DNA from: Candidatus Cryptobacteroides avicola
GTDB taxonomy: Bacteria > Bacteroidota > Bacteroidia > Bacteroidales > UBA932
Reading direction: 5' to 3'
Assembly: GCA_017695115.1 (NCBI GenBank)
Contig: JADILV010000047.1
Location: 37,131-101,130 of the forward strand
Length of the DNA stretch: 64,000 nucleotides
The translations under genes were made by a program, and so were the position numbers. Shown one piece after another: positions 35,788 through 43,491 of the stretch (positions are counted from its first letter, which is position 1; each line of letters opens with the position of its first letter). The notes below the pieces were generated by a model that saw only the letters and a list, made by a program, of their open reading frames with translations, searched no databases and was not told the origin of the DNA.

Positions 35788-35818
35788 CAAAAATAGGAAT
35801 AATTAATGTGAAAACAAA
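35788..35818 (-). promoter_or_regulatory. Promoter of the cyd-cytochrome operon (TTTG-N19-TATTTTTG)
   Basis: On the minus strand TTTG (35818-35815), a 19-base spacer and TATTTTTG (35795-35788) form a full consensus promoter. Initiation is expected near 35781, with a leader of about 33 bases to the DUF4492 ATG. It is the only clear promoter found for the eight genes down to 26693. Confidence 0.75.
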
Positions 35819-35825
35819 TTTTCAC
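35808..35825. promoter_or_regulatory. Perfect palindrome GTGAAAA-CAAA-TTTTCAC, possible operator
   Basis: A 7-bp perfect dyad with a 4-base centre covers the -33 box of the cyd-cytochrome promoter and abuts the -7 box of the divergent ThiL-like gene. The position suits a repressor or activator that acts on both. It is not the FNR/CRP consensus seen in Proteobacteria. Confidence 0.5.
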
Positions 35826-35833
35826 TATCTTTG
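35826..35833 (+). promoter_or_regulatory. -7 box (TATCTTTG) of the ThiL-like gene
   Basis: TATCTTTG matches TAnnTTTG. Initiation near 35840 lies beyond the TTG start used in the ORF track, which supports the ATG at 35871. Confidence 0.6.
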
Positions 35834-35870
35834 AAAATTGTTAATACCCGGTTTTGACAGTTCACAGAAT

Positions 35871-36872
35871 ATGACAGAAGAAAAATTTTCCGAAATAGGC
35901 CGCGTAGAAGCCATCCGAAGACTTTTTGACGGGACAGGCTACAGGCCGGCAGAAAAATGCAGGTTCGGAACCTCCGGAAAAAGCTATCCGGTAAACGTAT
36001 CCAAAGTCCTGCTTGAAGGTACTGATTTCGACCTTACATATTTCCCGTTCAAGCACCTTGGCTATAAAAGCGTCATATACGCCACCGGTGAAATATATGC
36101 AGCCATGGCACATCCCAGGACACTGTCACTGACGGTCGGAGTGTCGGCCAAGCTGGATTTCAAGCAGATAAAAGAGCTTTGGACCGGAGTGTCAACGGCA
36201 GCAAAAGAGCATGGATATCAAGAACTTGCACTGGATCTGATTCCATCACGTAACGGCCTGTGCATAGCAGTCTCCGCCGCAGGCGAAACCGGAATGCTGA
36301 CTGCCAGACGCAGGACGGAAGGGAAAAGCATGGACCTTATCTGCATCTCTGACAATCTCGGAGCCGCCTTCATGGGCATGCAGGTCCTTGAAAGAGAAAA
36401 ACGCAGGTTTGAAAAGACACGCGACGACTCGGCCCAGCCTGACCTTTCCGAATACAGACATCTGGTAGGGTCATACCTCAAACCCGAAATAAATCCGGGG
36501 ACTGTCTCGCAGCTCGAAGAAGCGGAAATCATCCCGTCATACGGATATTTCGTGACCAGAGGTCTGGCGGATGCAGTCAAAAGACTTTCCCGTGACAGCG
36601 GATTAGGCGCCAAAATATATGTAGACAAGCTCCCTTTCCCTGGAAAGATGTTCGATCTGGGCAAAGAAATGAACATAGACCCTGTCTCGGCCGCCCTCAA
36701 CGGAGGGGATGACTGCCGCCTGATGTTCACTGTCCCTATCGGCAAGCATGACAGGTTCCGGCACGACTTCCAGACTTTCGACATAATCGGCCACCTCGCC
36801 CGCCCCGAAGTCGGATCCGTGCTCGTCACTCCTGACGGTGTCGAACTTCCGTTAAAAGCCCAGGGCTGGTAA
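35871..36872 (+). CDS. ThiL-like protein (AIR synthase-related fold)
   Basis: A 333-residue protein related to thiamine-monophosphate kinase. It shares the ThiL plan: LLEGTDFDLTYFPFKHLGYK (compare VEGVHFDL in ThiL), GEIYAAMAHPRTLSLTVGVS, LTARRRTEGK and a C-terminal GGDDCRLMFTVP (GGEDYELLFT in ThiL). Several substrate contacts differ, so TMP kinase activity is probable but not certain. The chosen ATG lies downstream of the -7 box; the track's TTG does not. It converges on mdh with a shared terminator. Confidence 0.75.
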   Translation: MTEEKFSEIGRVEAIRRLFDGTGYRPAEKCRFGTSGKSYPVNVSKVLLEGTDFDLTYFPFKHLGYKSVIYATGEIYAAMAHPRTLSLTVGVSAKLDFKQIKELWTGVSTAAKEHGYQELALDLIPSRNGLCIAVSAAGETGMLTARRRTEGKSMDLICISDNLGAAFMGMQVLEREKRRFEKTRDDSAQPDLSEYRHLVGSYLKPEINPGTVSQLEEAEIIPSYGYFVTRGLADAVKRLSRDSGLGAKIYVDKLPFPGKMFDLGKEMNIDPVSAALNGGDDCRLMFTVPIGKHDRFRHDFQTFDIIGHLARPEVGSVLVTPDGVELPLKAQGW

Positions 36873-36892
36873 CCGTTTCCGGCAGAAAACAC

Positions 36893-36930
36893 AAAAGACG
36901 TTCCGCTGAACTTCAGGGAACGTCTTTTAT
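36893..36930. terminator. Bidirectional terminator between the ThiL-like gene and mdh
   Basis: AAAAGACGTTCC and GGAACGTCTTTT pair perfectly around an 11-base loop, with an A-run before and a T-run after. Confidence 0.92.
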
Positions 36931-36953
36931 ATTACGACTGTACGCGGAATAGC

Positions 36954-37949
36954 CTACAGGTTAGGGTTGACTGTCTTCCAGTCAGCGACTGCAGGAATGA
37001 TACCCAGCTCGATAATCTCGTCACGCATCTTGCAGAGATGGTCGTATGAAGCGTCAAGGGCAGCCATTTCCTCAGCTGTACCTGTAATATCCGTGTAATG
37101 AACTCCTGTCGCATCGATAGTCGTAGGCATTGCCATCATTACGTTGTGGTATTTCTCCGTATTCACATAGCATCCTGCAGGCCATTCGAACTTCTTGCCT
37201 CCCATAGCAGCCGCGATCATTTCGATTGACACGTATGCCGGGCTCTGGAATGAAGAACGTCCGCGGAGTTCGATGATATGCTTTCCGCCCTGGATGACAT
37301 TGCCTTTGATTTCCTCCCATCTGTCATGCGCAAGCTTGGTACCGAGAAGCTCCGTAAAAGGTTTTCCGTCCACGCTTACCTTCGATGCGAATACGGCCAT
37401 CTGCTCTCCGTGTCCGCCGTAGGTATGACATCCTGTCACCTTGCACTGCTGTACGCCGAACTCCTTGGCAAGTGCGCTCTGAAGCCTTGTGGAGTCAAGG
37501 GCGGCAAGAGTCGTTACCTGCGAAGGCTTGAGACCGGAATGGAGAAGCGTTACGAGTCCTGTCAGGTCGGCAGGGTTGAAGATAATGACAACATGCTTTA
37601 CGTCAGGACAATATGCTTTCAGGTTCTTTCCGAGTTCTTCTGCGATTTCACAGTTTCCTTTAAGAAGATCCTCGCGGGTCATGCCCTGCTTGCGAGGGGC
37701 TCCGCCTGAAGAAACGACGTATGACGCTCCAGTAAGCGCTTCTTTGATATCTGTTGTATAGGTAATGTTCGCACCGTCAAATGCACAGTGGTACATTTCT
37801 TCCGCAACACCCTCAAGACCAGGCCCGTACGGATCATAAAGGCAAAGGTTCGGAGTTAGCTTCAGCATCATCGCTGTCTGTGCCATGTTTGATCCGATCA
37901 TGCCGGCAGCACCGACAATAGTCAGTTTTTCATTAGTCAAAAATTCCAT
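36954..37949 (-). CDS. mdh: NAD-dependent malate dehydrogenase
   Basis: Interconverts malate and oxaloacetate, in Bacteroidales mostly on the reductive branch to succinate and propionate. The 331 residues carry the Rossmann motif VGAAGMIGSNMAQ, the substrate loop APRKQGMTREDLL with two arginines, LDSTR, and the catalytic His in TYGGHGEQM. Length and layout fit the family. It has a full consensus promoter and shares a terminator with the opposite gene. Confidence 0.95.
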   Translation of the reverse strand: MEFLTNEKLTIVGAAGMIGSNMAQTAMMLKLTPNLCLYDPYGPGLEGVAEEMYHCAFDGANITYTTDIKEALTGASYVVSSGGAPRKQGMTREDLLKGNCEIAEELGKNLKAYCPDVKHVVIIFNPADLTGLVTLLHSGLKPSQVTTLAALDSTRLQSALAKEFGVQQCKVTGCHTYGGHGEQMAVFASKVSVDGKPFTELLGTKLAHDRWEEIKGNVIQGGKHIIELRGRSSFQSPAYVSIEMIAAAMGGKKFEWPAGCYVNTEKYHNVMMAMPTTIDATGVHYTDITGTAEEMAALDASYDHLCKMRDEIIELGIIPAVADWKTVNPNL

Positions 37950-38022
37950 AATATCTGTGTTTTAGTTAACAAACTTTCAAAAACCGGGGCTTTTGCCCGC
38001 AATTTGCAGACCAAAGTCCTTG

Positions 38023-38055
38023 CAAATATAAGAAACTGTTTTGAATTTTGTCAAA
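38023..38055 (-). promoter_or_regulatory. Promoter of mdh (TTTG-N21-TATATTTG)
   Basis: On the minus strand TTTG (38055-38052) and TATATTTG (38030-38023) are 21 bases apart. Initiation is expected near 38016, about 66 bases before the ATG. Confidence 0.7.
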
Positions 38056-38081
38056 ACTATTACCTATTATAAAAATATATG

Positions 38082-38089
38082 TATATTTG
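38082..38089 (+). promoter_or_regulatory. -7 box (TATATTTG) for the PPTase transcript
   Basis: A perfect TAnnTTTG match, 273 bases before the PPTase ATG. No clear -33 box. Initiation near 38096 would make a leader of about 265 bases. Confidence 0.45.
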
Positions 38090-38099
38090 CACGCTGAAA

Positions 38100-38340
38100 T
38101 CAAAAGTAACACAAAATAAAGTGGAACCTCCCAGTCATATAATGACATGCCACGCCGGAGCGGCGGACCCTATGTCCGACGATCCTCTGTCGGAAAGCAT
38201 CCTCATAGTCGTGAGCGATGCATCCTGCGATGCAGCCGGAGCAAAATATTCTGTGTGTACATACAATGTACGCACGGGGTTATCGTATATCGGCACGTCC
38301 GGTAATATAGACTCCTGACGGGAGGACATTGCCATACAGA
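38100..38340 (+). other. Structured leader or small RNA, possibly with a short ORF
   Basis: Three strong hairpins follow one another: TCCGAC...GTCGGA (38175-38194), TGCATC...GATGCA (38219-38234) and a 10-bp stem GTGTGTACAT-ACA-ATGTACGCAC (38253-38275). An open frame from ATG 38142 to 38318 (58 codons, ending SGNIDS) crosses them and matches no family I know. Either a structured 5' leader, an independent small RNA or a small peptide gene is possible. Confidence 0.4.
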
Positions 38341-38361
38341 AAAAAGAACATAATATAGATC

Positions 38362-38997
38362 ATGGGACTGTATTTACGTAAAACGCTGGAAAACAAGGCA
38401 GAAATAGCCGTCTGGCAGATAACGGAAACCGAAGACCAGCTCAAGGCGCTCTCCAGCACTCCTAACGACGAAATGGAGGAGATATCGTTTATCCGGAGCG
38501 AGTCTCTCCGCAAGCAGAAACTTGCGGTAAGGGCCCTGCTGAACGAGGTATTCGAGGACAAGGTATATCTCGGCCACCATGACAACGGCAAGCCGTTCCT
38601 TGAAAACTGCATTACCAACATAAGCATAACCCATACGGAAAAATACGTGGCCATCATCATCGATGACGACGAAGATCTGGGAATCGACATGGAATCCCTT
38701 GACCGTGATTTTTCCGCCGTGGAAAAGAAAGCCCTTTCCGAGGACGAAATAGAAGACCTGGACAACAGCATGAAGAATGAACAGCTGGCCATCTACTGGT
38801 GCGCCAAAGAGGCGATCTTCAAGAGAATGTCCCAGAACAGGGTGGATTTCGCAGAGCAGATCGAAGTGGAAGACTTCAACCTCAAAGGAGAAGGCGAACT
38901 GGAAGCCACATTCACACACAAGGACGGACATGAAGAGGATTTCGAACTCGGATATATGATTTTCGACCGGCATGTCCTCGTATGGGTTGTCGGCTGA
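38362..38997 (+). CDS. 4'-phosphopantetheinyl transferase-superfamily protein
   Basis: Attaches the phosphopantetheine arm of CoA to carrier proteins. The 211 residues show the Sfp/AcpT-type pattern: NISITHTEKYVAIII, LGIDMESLDRD (Mg-binding Asp and Glu) and WCAKEAIFK (Lys/Glu). No carrier protein or synthase gene is near, so it may be the general fatty-acid ACP transferase; many Bacteroidales use this type next to or in place of AcpS. Followed by a strong terminator. Confidence 0.87.
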   Translation: MGLYLRKTLENKAEIAVWQITETEDQLKALSSTPNDEMEEISFIRSESLRKQKLAVRALLNEVFEDKVYLGHHDNGKPFLENCITNISITHTEKYVAIIIDDDEDLGIDMESLDRDFSAVEKKALSEDEIEDLDNSMKNEQLAIYWCAKEAIFKRMSQNRVDFAEQIEVEDFNLKGEGELEATFTHKDGHEEDFELGYMIFDRHVLVWVVG

Positions 38998-39060
38998 CAA
39001 GACCCGGGAGAACAAAACAAGATTGTTATCAAATTTTAATTTTTCTAATTTACATATTTT

Positions 39061-39100
39061 AACAAAAGCCTGTTAATCATTGATTTAACAGGCTTTTGTT
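39061..39100 (+). terminator. Terminator of the PPTase gene
   Basis: AACAAAAGCCTGTTAA and TTAACAGGCTTTTGTT form a 16-bp perfect stem with an 8-base loop. The symmetric A/T-rich ends would allow action in both directions. Confidence 0.95.
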
Positions 39101-39155
39101 GTCATTGTTGATAACTTTTTCTTCATATATGCCGACATCATACTGATAATTGGAC

Positions 39156-39163
39156 TATATTTG
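39156..39163 (+). promoter_or_regulatory. -7 box (TATATTTG) of nrdDG
   Basis: A perfect TAnnTTTG match giving a leader of about 165 bases. The ORF track's ATG lies upstream of or at this box, which argues for the later start at 39335. Confidence 0.5.
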
Positions 39164-39169
39164 TCATCC

Positions 39170-39334
39170 GAAACGCGGAAGGGCGCAGTGTCTCTTCCCT
39201 GTAGTGGAAAACAACAATCATTAAAAACACAATACCGGCATCAGAGGACGCCAATCCATTTGGTTGTCTTCGGTACTTTCGGCCGCTTTACGGCATGGAA
39301 ATACCGGCTGCGGTGCCGCCAAACAGCACTAGAT
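39170..39334 (+). other. Long 5' leader of nrdDG
   Basis: Contains a direct repeat AATACCGGC (39231-39239 and 39300-39308), a GCCG-CTTTA-CGGC hairpin near 39282 and a GC-rich GCGGTGCCGC palindrome 14 bases before the start codon. It matches no riboswitch consensus I can recognise. Confidence 0.35.
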
Positions 39335-41542
39335 ATGGTAAAGCATGTAATCAAAAGGGACGGACGCATCGTCGACTTCGACAAAAGGAAGATAGTGGAC
39401 GCTGTCCTCAAGGCAATGGATGTCACCGAACAGGGAGAAGACATCGTTCTGGCTGCCGAGATTGCGGCCACAATCTCTAAAATAGAGAAAGAGGACATGA
39501 GCGTGGAGGAAATCCAGGATGTCGTCGAGATGGAGCTCATGAACAGCCCGCGCAAGGAAGTGGCAAAAAAATACATCGCCTACCGTAACCAGCGTAACCT
39601 TGCCAGAAAAGCGAAATCGCGTGAGATTTTCAAGGAAATCATCGAGGCCCAAGCCACTGATGTGACACGCGAGAATGCGAATATGAATGCCGACACTCCG
39701 GCCGGAATGATGATGAAATTCGCTTCCGAGTCCACCAAATCATTCGTGGACGAGTGCCTGCTGTCAGAAGAAGTAAAAGATGCAGTCAAAAACGGCTACA
39801 TCCATATCCATGACAAGGACTACTACCCGACCAAGAGCCTTACCTGCGTGCAGCACCCGTTGGACAAGATCCTCAAGAACGGGTTCTTCGCAGGACACGG
39901 GGAATCACGTCCGGCAAAAAGGATAGAGACCGCCAGTATCCTGGGGTGTATCTCCATGGAGACCGTCCAGAACGAGATGCACGGAGGACAGGCAATTCCA
40001 GCTTTCGATTTCTACATGGCTCCGTTTGTCCGCAAGAGCTTCCAGGAGGAACTCGAGAAAATCGGCGAACTTGACGGCAAGGACTACAGCCACCTTTACA
40101 ATTTCCCTATAGACGACTACATCAAACGTGATCTGGTAGGCATCCAGGGAGAGGAAAGGGTGATCCAGCATGCCATAAACATGACCGTAAGCAGAGTCCA
40201 CCAGTCAATGGAAGCATTCGTCCACAATATGAACTCTATCCATTCGCGCGGAGGGAACCAGGTGGTATTCAGCTCCATAAACTACGGAACAGACACCTCG
40301 GCCGAAGGACGTTGCGTCATCAGGGAAATCCTCAACACCACATACGAAGGCGTCGGAAACGGCTCCACTGCCATTTTCCCTATCCAGATATGGAAAAAGA
40401 AGCGCGGTGTCAGCTATCTGCCGGAGGACAGGAACTACGACCTGTACAGGTTTGCATGCAAAGTGTCCGCCCGCAGGTTCTTCCCTAATTTCCTGAACCT
40501 CGACGCTACATTCAACCGGCATGAGCTGTGGAGGGCCGATGACCCTGAAAGATACAATTATGAAGTGGCTACGATGGGATGCCGCACCCGCGTATTCGAG
40601 AACAGGTTCGGGCCGAAGACATCCATCGGAAGAGGCAACCTTTCATTCACGACCATCAACCTTGTAAGACTTGCCATCGAATGTATGGACGAGCCGGACA
40701 AGAACAACAGGATACAGAAATTCTTCAACAAACTCGACTGGGCGCTGAATGTTACGGCAAAACAGCTCTGCGAAAGATACAACTTCCAGAAGACCGCCCT
40801 CAAGAAGCAGTTCCCTCTGCTGATGGGTGCACTCTGGCTCGGCAGCGAGAATCTCAAGGAAGACGACACCATTGAACCGGTAATCAACCAGGGGACTCTC
40901 GGAATGGGATTCATCGGTCTTGCAGAAACGTTGATAGCATTGATAGGCAAGCACCATGGAGAGTCAGAAGAGGCACAGGAACTCGGCCTGAGAATCGTAA
41001 CGTACATGAGGGACAAGGCGAACGAGTTTTCCGAGAAGTTCCAGCACAACTTCAGCGTTCTTGCCACGCCGGCTGAAGGGCTTGCAGGCCGTTTCACGAA
41101 AATGGACCGCAAAAAATTCGGAATTCTGAAAGGCATCACCGACAAGGAATACTACACAAACTCCAACCATGTCCCTGTCTACTACCATTGTACGCCTAAA
41201 CACAAAGCAGAGGTAGAAGCCCCTTACCATGCACTTACAGGCGGCGGACATATCTTCTATGTGGAAATCGACGGAGACGCAACCCACAACCCTGAAGCCA
41301 TCATGGCCATCGTAGACCTGATGGACAAGTACAACATGGGATACGGTTCGGTGAACCACAACAGAAACCGCTGCATGGACTGCGGATTCGAGAATGCTGA
41401 CGCCGATCTGGAGGAATGCCCTCACTGCCACGGCCACCATATCGACAGGCTGCAGCGCATCACCGGCTATCTTGTAGGCACCACTGAGCGCTGGAACAGT
41501 GCAAAGCTTGCCGAACTGAAAGATCGCGTAGTGCATAAATAA
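39335..41542 (+). CDS. nrdD: Anaerobic ribonucleoside-triphosphate reductase
   Basis: Class III reductase, which makes deoxynucleotides without oxygen by a glycyl radical. The 735 residues start with an ATP-cone (VIKRDGRIVDFDKRKIVDAV) for allosteric control. The body carries the active-site segment NSIHSRGGNQVVFSS. Near the end are a zinc site (CMDCGFENA...CPHCHG) and the radical motif RITGYLVGTTERWNSAKL. The track adds 58 residues upstream that cross the promoter and leader; I start at ATG 39335, directly before the ATP-cone. nrdG follows after 1 base. Confidence 0.95.
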   Translation: MVKHVIKRDGRIVDFDKRKIVDAVLKAMDVTEQGEDIVLAAEIAATISKIEKEDMSVEEIQDVVEMELMNSPRKEVAKKYIAYRNQRNLARKAKSREIFKEIIEAQATDVTRENANMNADTPAGMMMKFASESTKSFVDECLLSEEVKDAVKNGYIHIHDKDYYPTKSLTCVQHPLDKILKNGFFAGHGESRPAKRIETASILGCISMETVQNEMHGGQAIPAFDFYMAPFVRKSFQEELEKIGELDGKDYSHLYNFPIDDYIKRDLVGIQGEERVIQHAINMTVSRVHQSMEAFVHNMNSIHSRGGNQVVFSSINYGTDTSAEGRCVIREILNTTYEGVGNGSTAIFPIQIWKKKRGVSYLPEDRNYDLYRFACKVSARRFFPNFLNLDATFNRHELWRADDPERYNYEVATMGCRTRVFENRFGPKTSIGRGNLSFTTINLVRLAIECMDEPDKNNRIQKFFNKLDWALNVTAKQLCERYNFQKTALKKQFPLLMGALWLGSENLKEDDTIEPVINQGTLGMGFIGLAETLIALIGKHHGESEEAQELGLRIVTYMRDKANEFSEKFQHNFSVLATPAEGLAGRFTKMDRKKFGILKGITDKEYYTNSNHVPVYYHCTPKHKAEVEAPYHALTGGGHIFYVEIDGDATHNPEAIMAIVDLMDKYNMGYGSVNHNRNRCMDCGFENADADLEECPHCHGHHIDRLQRITGYLVGTTERWNSAKLAELKDRVVHK

Positions 41543-41543
41543 A

Positions 41544-42047
41544 ATGAATATACGGGTACTAGACATCATAGAGGAGACCATGGCCGACGGCCCTGGTCTC
41601 CGTACTTCTATATACTGCGCAGGTTGTCTGCACCACTGTCCGGGCTGTCACAACCCCCAGTCATGGGATATGGCCGGAGGCAAGGAAATGAGTGTAGACA
41701 AACTTCTGGAGCTGATAAAGGACGACGAATTCAGCAATGTCACATTCACCGGAGGGGATCCGTTCTATCAGGTGGAGGCCTTTACCGAACTCGCCCGCAG
41801 GATAAAGGAAGAAACGGACAAGACAATCTGGTGCTATACAGGCTTCACATACGAAGAAATCAAGGCAGACAGCAAACTGTCAATGATGCTGCCCTACATC
41901 GATGTTCTTGTAGACGGGCCTTTCATTCTTGAAAAAAGAGATACCGGACTGCTGTTCAGGGGCAGTTCAAACCAGCGGATCATTTACCTGCACGGAAAAG
42001 ACGAGGATGTCATTCCAGGCACTGTCCCGACAATACCTGCCAGGTAA
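41544..42047 (+). CDS. nrdG: Anaerobic ribonucleotide reductase activating enzyme
   Basis: A radical SAM enzyme that creates the glycyl radical on NrdD. The 167 residues show the DGPGLRTSIYCAGC lead and the cluster motif CLHHCPGC, then the SAM-binding GGDPF (TFTGGDPFYQ). The gene follows nrdD with only one base between them. Its last 38 bases overlap the end of the epimerase gene on the other strand. Confidence 0.94.
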   Translation: MNIRVLDIIEETMADGPGLRTSIYCAGCLHHCPGCHNPQSWDMAGGKEMSVDKLLELIKDDEFSNVTFTGGDPFYQVEAFTELARRIKEETDKTIWCYTGFTYEEIKADSKLSMMLPYIDVLVDGPFILEKRDTGLLFRGSSNQRIIYLHGKDEDVIPGTVPTIPAR

Positions 42048-43479
42048 ACCTGTTTCTGGATGTCACATGCGACCTGATGCCGTCAATATCGCAGACGTCG
42101 CACCAGCCTCCGCCGAGAAGCACATATTCCAGTGTGGCGGTAAATCTGTGCCCGTGCTCGCATTCCCATTCGAAAACGGTTCCTTTTTTCCCTATGCCGG
42201 TTTCCGGCCCCAGAAAATGTCCGCCTCTGAACACGGCCGCCTTTTCTATTTCTGCCTCGGAAAGAGAATATATCGGTCTGGATGTATCATATCCATGATT
42301 AAGAATGACAGCTTCGCCGCTTTCCAGAGCCCTTTCCTTGTCCTTTTCCATACGGCCCGGACGGATCATCGGCCAAGATCCGATACTCCTGTATTCTTCC
42401 AAAGAACCGTAATAGGCCTTCACCCTGTCAGGATCATGCTTTATCCAATACTGGGAGCCCAGATCCTTGACTTCTGTGAGTTTCTTGAGGAATCTCCTGA
42501 CTAAAGACGCCGGCGCCAGACGGGCCAGAGAATAATACCACGGCAGTTTTGAGACCATCCTCCTGAAATACTCATCCACCGGCAGATTCTCTCTGAAATG
42601 CAGATAGTCTTCAAGTCTGTCCGAGTCAAGATACCACATGCCGTGGAAATTGCGCGTAGCGAACCACTGCGGTTCGAACACCTTTTCGATATCAAGGCCG
42701 AGGGCACCTAAGAGGCGTTTTTCAAATTCATAATTGGTCAGACGGTACTGGGGGCCGCTCCCGATATTGTAGAACCTGTTCCAGAACCCGTCAGGGACAG
42801 TATCTTCACAGACATTGGCAAGCAGCCTGCCGGAATCCTCGATCGTAGCCCATTCAAGAACCCCTCTTACCGGAACATGGAACATTATAGGGTCCATTTT
42901 CTTGATAATCGCCGGATAGAGGATACCGGACTGGCGGAGAGACACCCACCATTTAAGTCCTGAATCAGAGAATATCTTTTCTGCAATGCATTTCGATACC
43001 GAATATTTGTCATAATCGCTGGCGTATACAGGATCCCCTGTCCGTCCCCAATGGACAGGCGGAAGACGGTCTCCGCACTGGGCCACAGAGCCGATATAGA
43101 CAGCCTTGATATTATCTTTGTCCGGCTGTTCCAATATGGCCCTGACTACGTTCTGCGCAGCCTTCACATTGACTTCAAGCGTTTTCTCCGGATAATAGTC
43201 CGCCTGAGGCGAAACCATTCCCCCGACATGAAGCACGAAGTCTGCTCCGGTAACTCCGGAAAGCACATCATTGTAGTTCAAGAGATCTCCCCATATTATC
43301 TTTACCGAAGGGTCGTCCGCATAAGGAGCAAGAAGTTTGCGGTTCTTCTTGCTGGGACGTGCAAGCAGGGTTATATTGAACCGGTTCTTCCTTTTATAGA
43401 GCTCCTGAAAACCGGCCCAGCCCATATTGCCGGTGGCACCGGTAAGGAACACCGTCTTGTTTATTTTAGTCTTTTTCAT
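42010..43479 (-). CDS. NAD-dependent epimerase with a C-terminal Cys/His-rich extension
   Basis: A 489-residue extended short-chain dehydrogenase-type protein. The Rossmann fold shows GATGNMGWAGFQELY, GDLLN, and the YxxxK pair in DYDKYSVSK. The SDR part ends near residue 325. The remaining 160 residues are not part of the usual fold; they include GTVFEWECEHGHRFTATLEY and GGWCDVCDIDG, a probable zinc ribbon. It lies 12 bases after the EnvC-like gene in an operon. The substrate is unknown; a nucleotide sugar or steroid-like compound is possible. Confidence 0.8.
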   Translation of the reverse strand: MKKTKINKTVFLTGATGNMGWAGFQELYKRKNRFNITLLARPSKKNRKLLAPYADDPSVKIIWGDLLNYNDVLSGVTGADFVLHVGGMVSPQADYYPEKTLEVNVKAAQNVVRAILEQPDKDNIKAVYIGSVAQCGDRLPPVHWGRTGDPVYASDYDKYSVSKCIAEKIFSDSGLKWWVSLRQSGILYPAIIKKMDPIMFHVPVRGVLEWATIEDSGRLLANVCEDTVPDGFWNRFYNIGSGPQYRLTNYEFEKRLLGALGLDIEKVFEPQWFATRNFHGMWYLDSDRLEDYLHFRENLPVDEYFRRMVSKLPWYYSLARLAPASLVRRFLKKLTEVKDLGSQYWIKHDPDRVKAYYGSLEEYRSIGSWPMIRPGRMEKDKERALESGEAVILNHGYDTSRPIYSLSEAEIEKAAVFRGGHFLGPETGIGKKGTVFEWECEHGHRFTATLEYVLLGGGWCDVCDIDGIRSHVTSRNRFTWQVLSGQCLE

Positions 43480-43491
43480 CGTAAACAGGTT

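Larger units (their letters stand above)
37950..38361. other. Divergent intergenic region between mdh and the PPTase gene
   Basis: Holds the mdh promoter on the minus strand, a -7 box on the plus strand and a hairpin-rich leader for the PPTase gene. One 79-codon ORF in the track starts inside the -7 box and is doubtful. Confidence 0.6.
38998..39334. other. Intergenic region before nrdD
   Basis: Holds the PPTase terminator, the nrdD -7 box and the nrdD leader. No gene is supported; the track's upstream extension of nrdD is not real coding sequence. Confidence 0.6.

Noticed and set aside
39161-39334. 58-residue N-terminal extension of NrdD in the ORF track
   Set aside because: It begins at the -7 box, is not similar to NrdD, and the ATP-cone starts at ATG 39335.
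39170-39334. Cobalamin riboswitch before nrdD
   Set aside because: The conserved B12-box and core sequences are not present.
41929-42504. 191-residue plus-strand ORF
   Set aside because: It is antisense to the epimerase and in another frame from nrdG; both real genes are well supported.
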